DNA of 64,000 nucleotides from Simmondsia chinensis (lineage: Eukaryota > Streptophyta > Magnoliopsida > Caryophyllales > Simmondsiaceae), in NCBI GenBank assembly GCA_018398585.1, contig JAGTTD010000015.1:6391001-6455000 (forward strand), read 5' to 3'. Below, piece by piece: positions 23,250 to 34,899 of the stretch. The notes beneath the pieces are model-generated. The model searched no databases and had not been told where the DNA came from. It worked only from the letters and a program-made list of their open reading frames with translations. The first letter of the stretch is position 1. Each line of letters starts with the position of its first letter. A program made the position numbers and the translations under genes.

Positions 23250-24645
23250 CAATGGCATCTAACCCTGGTTGATCATACGCAAGTGCCCTCCCCCCCCCCC
23301 CCCCCCTCCCCTGCTGCCGGTGACCGACGTGACCGGGTGGAGACCGGACCCTCCCGTGCCAGTGGTGTCCGACAGCATTCATTTCGGTAACACCACCTTC
23401 GGTGATACTCTCCCTTGGTCAGTTGATACCGGTTTCGCCATCTCCGATGCTCTACCACCAATTGGAAGGCCCACAGTGAATCTGACACTTAGCTTGGGCA
23501 TCTCCTTCTCCCTATCGTACACCGGCCACCAAATCGCCGGTCCCCATATCACTTGTCATCACTCTGGTGGTGTCGGCAACCCCTCCAGCCCCTCACCGAT
23601 GCCCCCCATTCCAGGTGATATGGTGTCTGCGCCCGTTCTTCTTTCTATTCAAAGTACTTTCTCCAACCCTAATTTTATAAGCCGTAATCCCCCCCCCCCC
23701 CCCCCCTACCCGCATCCAAGTTTTACTTCCTCTTTCCAACATTACAAGCATAGTTATTATTAAAATAGAAACAACCATAGAATATCCTGCGTGGTGTGAA
23801 ATAATTTATTATGCTCCTACTCGTTCATCAATTGCAAGGGTTTGTTAATGGTTCTTATCCCTGTCCCCCTGCCCAAATCCCACAATCAAACGGATCGACC
23901 TACCCTAACCCTGATTATCTAATGTGGCTTTGCACGGAGCAAAGTCTCCAATCCTGCATTGCTACCCCCTTCCGCTCCCTCATAAACGACGTTGTCCATC
24001 ATCCAACCTCAAAAGCCATGTGGAATGCCTTAAGCACTTTCGGGATCAATCCATGGCCAAAAAGTATGATCTTCGAACCTAACTTATGAATCATTGTAAA
24101 GATGGCAAATCAATGGACATTTACCTCTTTGAATTAAAAACAATCACCGATGATTTAGCTGCCAGTGACTGACTTGTGTCTAGTAGAGAACTTCAACATT
24201 ATGTTCTTCATGGCTTAACCCCTTGAGTATGCCGCTTTTTCTACTATCACTCGTCAAACATAAAAACAATACACATATGAGGAGCTTAAAACCGCCCTCT
24301 TGAACGAAGAAGCTTCCTTGACTCGATACCCTAGCCGAGCCCTGCCTGAGCCAGGTCATGTTATCATTGCCTCCAGTCAACCTCCCCTCGGCGCCACTCC
24401 AAACCGTGGGGGGCATGGACGCCACAATGTGATGGCCGCGGTGGATGCTACAGCCAATAGAGTCACCCCCTCCCGACCACTCCTCCGGGTGGCCCGCTTC
24501 AACCCAGTGCTCCTTCCTCGATTCGCACTTCTTTTGGTTCTTCTTCTAGCTCTATGCAGGTGTGCTCGAGCACGGACCTCAGTTTTGCTAGATTTGCTCC
24601 CAAACCCATCACAATGTTGTCGACTGTCCCCACCGCTTTGATAGC
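23250..24645 (+). pseudogene. C2 gag remnant
   Basis: Broken frames include HQLQGFVNGSYPCPP, PDYLMWLCTEQSLQSCI and HPTSKAMWNALSTF, the usual copia gag core. Poly-C tracts at about 23287-23306 and 23690-23706 create polyproline stretches that are probably not original. Confidence 0.75.
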
Positions 24646-24672
24646 ACTACCTTCCTTGATCCATCTCGCTCA

Positions 24673-24957
24673 TTGGCTGCCATGACTGCTAGAGAATTGC
24701 ATGACTACAACTGGTATCTTGACTCATGTATTTCCAATAACATGACGCCTCACCCAGGTATTCTCACTAATCTTCTTCCCTATTATGGTCATAAAAGTGT
24801 TCTTGTTGGTAATGGAGCATTGTTGCGTGCAACATATGTTAGGTCTTCCTCCATAACTACCTATGCAAAACCCCTAACATTACCTAATGTCATGCTCGTC
24901 CCTAATCTCACTCACAACTTACTCTCTCTTAAACAACTGTGTCAAGATAATAACTAA
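24673..24957 (+). pseudogene. C2 protease region, cut at about 24955
   Basis: WYLDSCISNNMTPHPG corresponds to the copia protease site WYLDSGASNHMT, with the glycine changed to cysteine. It continues to LTHNLLSLKQLCQDNN. The sequence that should follow is absent; another family begins immediately. Confidence 0.75.
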
Positions 24958-26750
24958 AACGCCACGTACAAAAGTAGAAAGAAATATTGAGTTGGTAGGA
25001 TTAATCCATTTGGATATGTGTGAATTTGAAGGAATATTAACGAGGGGTGAAAAAAGGTATTTTATAACCTTTATTGACAACTTTTCAAAATATTCTTATG
25101 TGTACCTTATAAAAAACAAAAGTGAAGCTTTTGAGAAATTTATTAAAGAGGTAGAAAACCGTTTTAATAGAAAAACTAAAAAGTTTAGAATCGATAGAGG
25201 TAGAGAATATGACACATATGGCCTCATCGATTATAATCGATCCGCTGGTATAGTACATGAAGTTACCCCTCCCTATTCACTCCCTGTAATGGTGTAGCGA
25301 AACGGAAAAATAGATCGATAATTAGCTTGACAAATGCCATGTTAGTTAGCTCCGGAGCCCCTAACAATCTATAAGGAGAAGAAATTTTCACCGATAAATG
25401 ATGAATTAGACTCTTTAATGACTAACAAAACATGGAAGTTAGTAGACTTACCTCCCGGATGCAAATCCATAGGTGGCAAGCGGGTACTTCGTTGGAAACG
25501 TAAGCCCGAAGGAACTAGAGACAAATTTAAAGCTATTGGTCGATAAAGGTACATAATATATTAATCTGTCAAATGGATGTAGAAACAACATTTTTCAAAT
25601 GGAGGCTTAGAAGAAGAAATATATATATATATATATGGATCAACCGGAAGGGTTTGTCCAACCAGGGAATGATCATAAAGTTTTTAAATTAACAAAATTA
25701 TTGTATGGTCTTAAGCAAGCCCCTAAACAATAGCATGAAAAATTTGATCAATGCTTAATTTCTAATGTGTTTAAGTTGAATGAAGCTGACAAGTGCATCT
25801 ACTATAAATCTGTGAATGATGCTCATGTTATTATTTGTCTATATGTTGATGATTTGTTAATTTTTGAAATCAATCTATACATTATAAGTTCAACAAAGAC
25901 TTTATTAAAGAGTGTCTTTGATATGAAAAACATGGGTGAATCAAATGTTATATTAGGGATGAAAATCACTAGAACTAATGATGGCATTTTTCTTGATCAA
26001 TCCCACTATATTGAAAAGATATTGAGGAAATTTAATATATTTAATTGCTTACCCGTTAGTATACTATTAGCCCACATGTCTATCTCTATCCAAAAGACAA
26101 TGATGTTGATGTTATCAATCAAAGTGAGTATGCTAGTGTAATTGGCAGTCTAAGATATGTTGCTAACACTACTAGGCTTGATATTGCTTATGCCGTTGGT
26201 GCACTTAATCGATTTACTAGTAGTCCTACATTTGATCATTGGACTGCTTTGAATCGTGTTATGAGATGCTTCAAAAGCACTATAAGTTACGGTTTATGTT
26301 ATAAAAATCACCCTGCTGTTCTTGAAGGTTTTAGTGCTGCAGATTGGAACTCCCATTCTCGTGACGTTGTTTCTATAAGTGGTTACTTGTTTACACTTAG
26401 TGGTGGAGCTATTAGTTGGAAATCAAAACAAAAAAACAAACAATTATTGCTAAATCAACCATTGAGGCTGAGCTTGTAACTCTAGCCACTGCTAGTGAGG
26501 AGGCAGCATGGTTAAGAGAACTATTGTAGGATAGACTAGTACCACCTGTTCTCATACATTTTGATAGCATTGCAACTATTGGCAGGGTTCATAATAAATA
26601 CTATAATGAAAAATTCAGATCTATAAGAAGGAAACATAGTATAGTGAGATCACCCCTCACGAATGGTGCCATAACTATTGATCATGCGAGAAGTGATGAT
26701 AATATTGCGGATTTGCTAACAAATCCTCTAGCCAGAGGAAAGATGTAATA
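24958..26750 (+). pseudogene. Copia integrase-RT-RNase H remnant of a different family (C3)
   Basis: It starts inside the integrase (VERNIELVGLIHLDMCEF, ITFIDNFSKYSYVYL, FRIDRGREYD) and jumps to RT (TWKLVDLPPGCKSIGGKRV, MDQPEGFVQ, LLYGLKQAPKQ, catalytic YVDDLLIFE near 25845). RNase H follows (GYLFTLSGGAISWKSKQ) and ends with DNIADLLTNPLARGKM, the copia C-terminus. A TA microsatellite lies at about 25618. Stops and frame changes are numerous. Confidence 0.85.
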
Positions 26751-27625
26751 CCCGGTCTTATTAAATTAAATTCGGTATTACAATATGTGAAACTTAGGAT
26801 ATATAAATTAAATTAGACTCGGTAGTACTATATGCGAAATTTATGACATTTAAATTAGGTTAAAACTCGCTATTATTTCGATTAGGTTTCAAAATAAAAA
26901 TAAAGAAACAAATAAATATATAAAAGAAAAAGAAATGAAAAGAAAAGGAAAAAAAATAAATTAAAAATACTACATCCCCCCCCCCCCCCCCCCAACTAGG
27001 GATGGCAATGGGGCGGGGCGGGTACAGGGGGTGTCTCCTCCATACCTGTATCCGCCACCCAAATCCTATACCGGTACCCGCCATGGGTATGAAATGGGTA
27101 CCCGAACCCGCCCCGGCGGGTACAAACTCCTACCTGTACCCATCCCATTACCCGCGGGTATCCAACGGGTATACATTACCCGCCCCATACCCTCTCTAAT
27201 ATGCATAGAAAATAATTATCTATACCGGGTCATATTAGTTATTTAATACTACTTTTAATAATCAATTATATTTTTTTATAACATTGATAAATAATTTGGA
27301 TTATTGAATTTAAAGTTTTTTTTTTTTTTAATTTGAAGGTTAACTACGTACAAAATAAAGCGGGTATGGCAGGTATGAGGTGGAGCAGGGCGGGTATGGA
27401 GCAGGGCGGGGCGGGTACAAAACTATACCCATACCCGCCCCATACCTATGACGGGTACGGGGCGGGTACACCAAACCCGTACCCACTACCCGCCCCACTT
27501 ATACCCGTACCCGCCCCAAACGGGGCGGGTACCCGCGGGTAGCGGGTATATACCGCCCCATTGCCATCCCTACCCCCCACCAACACGTTTTTTTTTTTTC
27601 TTCTCTCTCCTTTGTCCCTCCTGAT
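26751..27625 (+). repeat. Partial LTR of the Element 1 family
   Basis: TGTAATACCCGGTCT and about 240 bp after it match the minus strand of the Element 1 LTR (44126 downward). The match resumes after the MITE at 26997-27572 with CCCCCACC and ACACGTTTTTTT. It begins exactly at the end of the C3 RNase H tail. It is truncated near 27625 and has no partner LTR here. Confidence 0.65.
26997..27572. mobile_element. hAT-type MITE with CGGGTA/TACCCG arrays
   Basis: The termini are TAGGGATGGCAATGGGGCGG and its inverse (CCGCCCCATTGCCATCCCTA). The flanks CCCCCAAC and CCCCCCAC form an 8-bp target duplication with one mismatch. The subterminal regions are packed with GCGGGTA and TACCCGC words, likely transposase-binding repeats. 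It is 576 bp long with no coding capacity. Confidence 0.85.
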
Positions 27626-27713
27626 TGAACAAATATAGCAATCAATCAATCAATTTTTTAACTTAGAAAATGTAATAAAAATAACCCACCACTCAAGCAA
27701 ATTTATCAAAACG

Positions 27714-28549
27714 TGTAAATGCACCCGGATAGGCTGAGTGTCGACACACATATGGTATGTGTCAACACACATGCTTACATTAGCCACCAAGAGCTGTTGT
27801 GTGTCGACACACAGACTGAAAAAGCTCAAAACAGCTACTTTTGACTTGATTTCTTTCCAAAACCTTTTCCCAACTTTTTGAACGTCTTATTGGCCCTCAT
27901 TTGCCTATAAATAGGGCTTGAATGCTTTGGTTGAAATCATCCAATACTCTCTAAGCATTTTTGGTTAAAAGTTCTCTTACATACTTGCGCTTTAAAGGTT
28001 CGTTTTTAAGTTTTGTTTAAAACTTTTATTAGAGCATCGCTTGTTCTCTTATTGTTGATCTTTGAGTTTTATTGGCATATCCTTAGCTTTGGCTAAGCTT
28101 GAATAAGAGTCAATTCACTCTTGAACGAGTGAAGAATTTGAGTGCTTTAATTTTTTCATTGCTTTATTCAAATTTGTTGCATTGTAAAGATTGGATCCTG
28201 AGCCTACGGTTACAAAAGGATCGGTTGTAAAAGGTTGGTCTTGAGCCTACGTACAAAAAGACCGGTTGTAAAGGTTGGATCCTGAGCCTGTTTTTGAAAA
28301 GGATCATCGAGCTTAGTTAAAGGCTAAATTGACTAAAAGTAGTCACTGGAGAAGTGGACTAGCTTTCGGTTTGAAAGTGAACCACTATAAAAATCTTTGT
28401 GCATCCCTTTTATTTTTGTCTTTGTCTTTTTCATTTAAAATTTATTGTTTAGCTTTTAATTAAATTTTTGGTTCATAAATTTAAAATATTCATTTATTAC
28501 GAAAGAACCTAATTCACCTCCCCTTCTTAGGTTGCCATTTGGACCTTCA
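27714..28549 (+). repeat. Copia-type LTR (836 bp)
   Basis: Begins TGTAAATGCACCCGG. It has a TATA box CCTATAAATAGGG at about 27905 and ends TTGGACCTTCA, followed by ATATTGATATGAC, a decayed primer site (ATTGGTATCAGAG). It has three TGTCGACA-type palindromes near its start and three imperfect 40-bp repeats (GGTTGGATCCTGAGCCT) at 28190-28310. Confidence 0.5.
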
Positions 28550-28557
28550 ATATTGAT

Positions 28558-29290
28558 ATGACTTCTGTTACTAGTCCTTTTGATCCAACATTTAAAATAA
28601 AGAAAAATGAAGGTGAAAGTGTTTCACAACACAAATATTCTCAAATAATTGGTTCCTTATTACATCTAGCTAATCATATAAGACTAGACATTTCACATGT
28701 CATGTCGAGATTAGGCAGATATACACACAACCCAAGTATTATACATCGGGTGGCTTTAGAAACGATATTTAAGTACCCAAAAGGAACTTTAGACTATGTG
28801 ACTCATTATTGTGGTTTTCCTGCTGTAATTGAAGGATTTAGTGGCGCTAACTAGATAGCTGATTCTGATGATACAAAATCTACAAGTGGTTATGTGTTTA
28901 CACTGGGTGGTGGTGCAGTGTCTTGGAAGTTTGCAAAACAGACAATTATTTCTCGTTCCACTATGGAAGCCGAGTTAGAAGGACTAGATGCTGCTAGTAT
29001 TGAAGCAGAGTGGATCAAACGTTCTATGACTGATATACCATTATTGCATGAGACATTGTGGTTTTCCTCCAATTTTGTTACATTGTGACAATCAAGCTAT
29101 AATAGCTAAGATTAAAAATAAAAACTTTGATGAAAAGAGGAGGCACTTGACGGTAAGGCATGAATCAATAAAGCATTTACTTACACATGGTCTGATTGCT
29201 GTTGACTTTGTCAGGTCAGAGGATAATATTGCAGATCTGCTTACAAAGGGACTGGTGTGCTTACAAGTTATACAATCATCGAGGTGAATG
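28558..29290 (+). pseudogene. Copia RT tail and RNase H remnant (C4)
   Basis: SQHKYSQIIGSLLHLANHIRLDISHVMSRL is the RT tail. RNase H follows: [20 protein letters not shown] and [16 protein letters not shown], then [10 protein letters not shown] and SEDNIADLLTKGL. The upstream pol is missing, so this is a large internal deletion. A stop lies at about 28853. Confidence 0.85.
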
Positions 29291-29872
29291 CAACTGAAGC
29301 CTGAAAAAGTAGTCACCATAGCGGAAACCCATCTTCAAAGGTATGGCGATACCATGAATAAGGTTCAACGTGTAAAATTGAAGCTGACAGGTGATTTTAA
29401 GAGCACATATTTTATAGTGGAGTACTCCAAGGTTTCATTCATAAGGTGAGGTGCTCTATTCTGCGATATTAAAGCCGGTTTTAAAACTTTAAATGGACCC
29501 AAAGGCATATAGTTTGCGGGGTGATGATCACAAGTTACTCATGGAGGATCCACTTACGTGAGTGTGGTGGTGGGTTGCCACTGTGGGAACTGGGATATTC
29601 CCTAATGACATTCATGAGGTAGGATTCATGCGTATGACCAAAACGCGCCCCACCGATAGAACCTTATATTACTAATATTCTATGTGTGTGGTGAATGTAG
29701 ACCAGGCTAAAGACCTAGTTCAAAGCTCTATTTGCTTCTACGGATTTTCAGGTTGAAACTCATAAAACTAAATGTGGGTTCAAACTCGGAAGTCATCCAC
29801 ATCTATTAACGGAATAAAAATGCTGACAAATATTTAGTACATTTTTTTAATTTTCTAAATCATATGGGGGAA
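29291..29872 (+). other. 3' untranslated region of C4
   Basis: No frame is visible. It ends with the purine tract ATGGGGGAA directly before the LTR. Confidence 0.6.
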
Positions 29873-30541
29873 TGTTGAAAATTAAAATATTTTTTTAATG
29901 ATTTAAAAAATTAAAAACTATTTTATTTATTACATATATATATATATATGGCAGATTTTAACTTTGAATTTTATAAATTGAAATAATTGTTAAAAGATGA
30001 TTTGGTTAAATGGGAAATCCCTGCGTTAATGGGGATATCTGTTTGGATTTAGTTGAATAACGACTGGCGAGTGTATTCCAACGTGGTGGATTCTTATTTG
30101 AAATAAATAATAATAATTAATAATATTAAAAAAAATTTAAGGTTATAAAAAACGTTGTACTATGAGTGAAAAAATATCTCTTAGAAAAAACACTAACTAG
30201 TTTTCAATACTCTCCTTCACCCCTCTCTCTTAAAAAAATTGTGAGATGTGGTGGTTTAGGTTCAGGGATCTTTGATTACTGCATTGATAGAGGTCCAACG
30301 GGTTATTGAATCTTGGGAGAGGAGCGCTTTCAAGTTCAAGCATTGTGATACTCTTGCAAGAGGGGCGTTTCCTTTCTAAGGAGAGCACACTTTTGCGCGC
30401 CTCAACCCACACAGGCATTTCTAAACTTTTGCTCTATTTAATTTCAACCTTTAGTTCAATTATTGTTGGTATGTGTTGTTATTAAAGTTTTTTATGAGTC
30501 ATTGTAATTTTTGGTGTTGTATTAGGTAAAATTTTCCAATA
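29873..30541 (+). repeat. 3' LTR of C4 (669 bp)
   Basis: Starts TGTTGAAAATT and ends AATTTTCCAATA, inverted termini with the final CA changed to TA. It contains a TA microsatellite at about 29932. Confidence 0.7.
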
Positions 30542-30989
30542 CCTCCCTTGACCTACTATGTAAGAAGCTACCTCTTCAATGAAGTTGTAATGTGTTTCCA
30601 CTAGAATTTGCCCCATTTCCAGTGACCCATGGGCCTTGCACACGCAATCAACAGCTATGACTCTACCCTAAAACTTCTCGATCTCAATGAAGTTGTCTAG
30701 ATTCCAAGCGTGAAGGGGCACAACACAACAAGGCAACCATGCTTTCCTCTTCCTACTTGTTTCAAATTCAATCCACTTCTTGGCTTTGTAAAACAATTTT
30801 CTCAACTAGTTAGGGTTTGTATTTAGTAGTAGATTTCTTTTTTCAAGTGACTTGAGGGCTATGACAAACTTGGTGCCGCCCAAAAGCTGCACTTCACAAT
30901 CTAGGATTCCAACCTTATAGAAAACATGGCTAATGGTTTTTGAGCTCACATCAATAATGGTCTCTCCAACAATGCTCCTCCTAAGTTAT

Positions 30990-31560
30990 TCCAGTGAAGC
31001 TTCTACGGCCTTTCCATAAATTATCTTTTCTCTTCCACAAGAGTCGCGCTCCTTTCCTTGGTCCTTAGTGTCGGTATCGCCTATATCCCAAGCTCTTTTC
31101 CCCCGACCTTCCAATTCCTCAGTAACACCTCTCAGTTTCCCCTCAGAGCCTCCTACTTGCTTTCCCTTTCCTTTGACTACCTGCACATAGGATCTTCTTT
31201 TTATTCCAAGAGAGTTCATCTTTATTGAAACCACTCTGTTCACATTCCTCTTTATTTCTTCAGGTCACCCTTTCCTTTGAAATCTTGCCATTTTAACAAA
31301 AATTCTCTCCTCCCGCAACCAGCAGCCATTCGACACTTTAATAGCCTCTTGCGCTTCCCTCCATGTCTTGAATCTAACAAACCCATATCTTAGTCTTTTA
31401 TCTCTCCTCAATTTCTACGGTACATAGGCATCCATCACTACATCCATGGTTGATGAAGATTTTCTTGAGCCATAAGCTCGTCATATTTGGTGGAAGATTG
31501 TTTACAAACAGAGTGAAACACTGTTGCTCCTTGGATTCACTCTCTCTTATTGTTTCTCGA
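30990..31560 (-). pseudogene. RRM-containing fragment, possibly plant LINE ORF1
   Basis: On the minus strand, LFVNNLPPNM (31482-31511) is an RNP2 motif and RYGFVRFK (31367-31390) an RNP1 motif of an RNA-recognition domain, followed by EAQEAIKVSNG. Stops and a frame change separate the two motifs. A charged tail follows (KGKGKQVGGSEGK and beyond). RRM domains of this kind occur in ORF1 of plant L1-type LINEs and in SR-like proteins. No reverse transcriptase is nearby, so the assignment to a LINE is inference. Confidence 0.55.
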
Positions 31561-32006
31561 GGTCTTTGCTATGAAGAGGATAATTACGGTACCTCAGTAA
31601 TTTTAGATGTTGAAACTTCGGGGCATCTGATCTCGCGTGTAAAGGGAAAAATTTGGGAACGGGAAGGTTCAACTGCCTTCCCTTTAATTTTATTACAAAA
31701 ATAGTAAAACAAAGGGGAAAAAGTCACTCAATTTCTCACAACTTGAGAAAGAGAGAAAACCCTAGAAACTCTTGAAATTAAATTTCAAAATTGAATTGCT
31801 AAAACCATAGATTTCCTCTTATTTAAATAGATGACCTAGTTGACTAAAAATAAAAAACTAAAAAATAATTATGAATAAAATCTTAAAACTAAACACTAAA
31901 TCCTATTCAAAATCAAACTCCTGCTACCGCGTCCGCGTCTAGACCATGTTGCCAACCCCATGCTGCTAACCCTTACCCACCAAGTGTGGTATCGCCGGCT
32001 GCATCA

Positions 32007-33270
32007 TCCTCCCCAAGGCTGAGAGAAGTCACCCTCGAATGCGCCATGTCACCTATTGGGACATTGTCGTCAAAGTAAGGAGTTATATGCTTAACGTTGA
32101 AGATTTTGGAACTCCGCATATTGAATGGCAACTAAACACGGTAGGTGTTGTCGTTGACTTTGCTGATGATCTTCAAAGGATCATTTTTGTGCGCTATCAG
32201 CTTATTGTACTCCCAAGCTAGAAACCATTCTCTTGTAAGGAAGGCCCAGATTTGGTCACCTATTTGGTATTCGACCTGGTGTCGGTGCTTGTCTCTCGCC
32301 TATTTATACTTGGCGCTAGCTTCTAGGAAGCGTGCACGTGTCATCTGAAGTATATCCTCGAGGCAGGAAATGAAGTCTTTAGCCTTACAGTTAAGACGAG
32401 TAAGATCTGGTATGGGCACCAAATCAATCGGAGCTCTCGGTACAAAACCACAGACGATCTTGAATGGCGGGAACCCCGTACTTTTGTTAAGCAAGCTATT
32501 GTAGGCGAACTCAACTTGGTAAAGCTTTTGCTCCCATCCCTTGGCATTGTCGGCAACATGACAATGAAGCAAGTTCCCAACGAGCGGTTTGTCACTTCAG
32601 TTTTGCTATCAGTATGAGGATGGTGAACCGTGCTAAAGGTGAGGCAGGTATGCACCATCTTTCACAACGCCTTCCAGAAGTAGTTCACGAATCGTACGTG
32701 TCTTTTACAAATAATGCTTGTCGGCAAGTCGTGAAGCATGTAGACTTCCCGAAAAAACAACCCTATAACGTGGACAGCGTCAGTAGCTTTCTGACACCCA
32801 ATGAAGGGACCATCTCAGAAAAGTGATCGACAACAACGAAAATCGAATCAACTCCGCCAATAGTTCTCAGTAATCCCTGCACAAAGTCCATGCTCACATC
32901 CGTCCATGGCTGACCTGGAACCGGTAAAGGCATGTCAAGGCTTGCGTTAGTCACTCCGCCCTTCGATACTTGACATATACGGCAATGCTTGACAAACCTC
33001 TCAACTTCCTTGCGCAAAGTCCACTAGAAATAGTTGTCGGTAATAAGCTGTAGCGTTTTATCTTGTCCCACATGCCCTGCGCTGTGCTTCTCTTCAACGA
33101 TCTTAAGCTGTCGACTCGAATCTGGAACACAAGGTTGATTCCCCCTGAAAAGGAACCCATCATGAATGAAGTAACCGGGAACAGAATTAGATTGTGCCTC
33201 TCGCCAAATCTCACCAAAAGTGGGGTTGTCCTGGTACTGATTTTTCAATTGCTCAAACCCAGTCAGGGTA
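32007..33270 (-). pseudogene. G2 integrase remnant
   Basis: The zinc region reads HSAGHVGQDKTLQL...KHCRICQVSKGG. The core reads MDFVQGLLRTIGGVDSIFVVVDHFSE, and later HPHTDSKTEVTNRSL with the catalytic glutamate. The middle is frameshifted around 32650-32760. Confidence 0.85.
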
Positions 33271-33275
33271 ACGCA

Positions 33276-33800
33276 TTACTGAGAAAGAATGAGACTCCAC
33301 CTCACACCGGACTTGTGCTTGATGACGAAGTGGAAAAGCCATATGTCGCTTGTCCATTTGGCATGTCGATTTGAGAGTTTGTCTTTACTATTGATGTACT
33401 TGAAGGCCACATTATCGGAGTGCAAGGCGAACCCTCGATTGGCTAAGTATGGTTTCCATTGCCTCGATGCTTGTACCAACGCGTACAACTCAAGGTTGTA
33501 AGTCGAGTAATTCAACCTACTCCCATCGAGTTTTTCACTAAAGTATGCGATAGGCCTTCCTTCTTGCCTAAGTACAACACCAATGCCAGTCTTCGAGGCA
33601 TCTGTGAGCAGTTCAAAAGTCTTATGAAAATCCAGTAGGGCTATAATCGGTGCTATGGTCAACCTTTTCTTTACCTTGTCAAACGTGGTAGTTTCTTGTG
33701 AAGTCCAAGCGAAGGAACTCCTCTTCATACAATCACTGGTAGGTGCCATGATGGAGCTGAAGTTTGGCACAAAGAGTCTATAGATTGACGCCAAGCCATG
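33276..33800 (-). pseudogene. G2 RNase H remnant
   Basis: FELLTDASKTGIGVVLRQEG and ALHSDNVAFKYI keep catalytic aspartates. It has 172 open codons, the longest undamaged stretch of this element. Confidence 0.85.
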
Positions 33801-34660
33801 AAAGCTTCTGAATTCACCAGCAGTTCTTGGCTGGGGCCAATCTCAAATGGTGGCAATCTTCCCTTCATCAGCTGCTATACCATCATCGAATACAACAAAG
33901 ACAAGGTCTTTCATGAACTCACACTTCTTCAAGGCGGCAAACAAATGTTGCTCCCGTAGGGTACTCAACACTTCCTTGAGATGCTTCATGTGCTCGGCTC
34001 GATCTTGGCTATAAATCAAGAATCGTCAAAGTAGACGACAACAAACCTCCCAATGAAAGGATGCGGGACTTAATTTATAAATTTCATGAAGGTACTTGGC
34101 ATATTGGACAATCTGAATGGCATTATCAACTCATAAAGCCCCTCTCATGACTTGAAGGCGGTTTTTTCCACTCGTCTCCAGGCCGGATGCAAATCTGATG
34201 GCACCCGCTCTTCAGGTCTAACTTCGTGAATACCGTTAAGTTCTATAGTTGATCAAGCAAGTCATCTAGTCTTGGAATGGGGAATCAATAGTGCACCATG
34301 ATCTTGTTGATAGCTCTACTGTCCACACACATTCGCCAACTACCATCCCTCTTTTGCATCAACAGAGCTTCCACTACACAAGGACTCAAGCTCTCCCTGA
34401 TAAACCCCTTTGCGAGAAGCTCCTCCACTTGGCATCTCAACTTCTCATGCTCTGATGGACTTATATACGGTAGTGAGGCCTATTCGGCAAGGCAGTCCTC
34501 GGCATCAAATCAATGCGGTGTTGTATGTCTCGTAATGGCATTAGTGTGTTCGGTAACTCCTCCGAAAAGAAATCAAAGAACTCACTCAATAAGGCGGCAA
34601 CCTCACTCGGTATCTCCAATGGGTTCATTTTGCTCTCTTTTCCGATCAGCACAAAGATGA
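33801..34660 (-). pseudogene. G2 reverse transcriptase remnant
   Basis: RFVVVYFDD marks the catalytic box near 34040, followed by a frame change and stop. The fingers carry [20 protein letters not shown] (34461-34560). Confidence 0.8.
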
Positions 34661-34899
34661 TCTTGGTGTCGCCAACCTCCTTGGAAAACGTAGCTCATGC
34701 CTAAATGCTTGGGTGTTGAGCAGTTAAGTCCATCCTTCTCGGGCAAAAAGATAATCTTCGTCCCCTCGAAGATGAAGCTACACGTGTTTTTCTCTCCGTC
34801 ATGGATGGCACTGCTATCATATTGCCATGGGCTCCTCAACAACAGGTGGCAAGCATCCATGGTGACCACGTCATACCAAACCCCATCCTTATACTTCGA

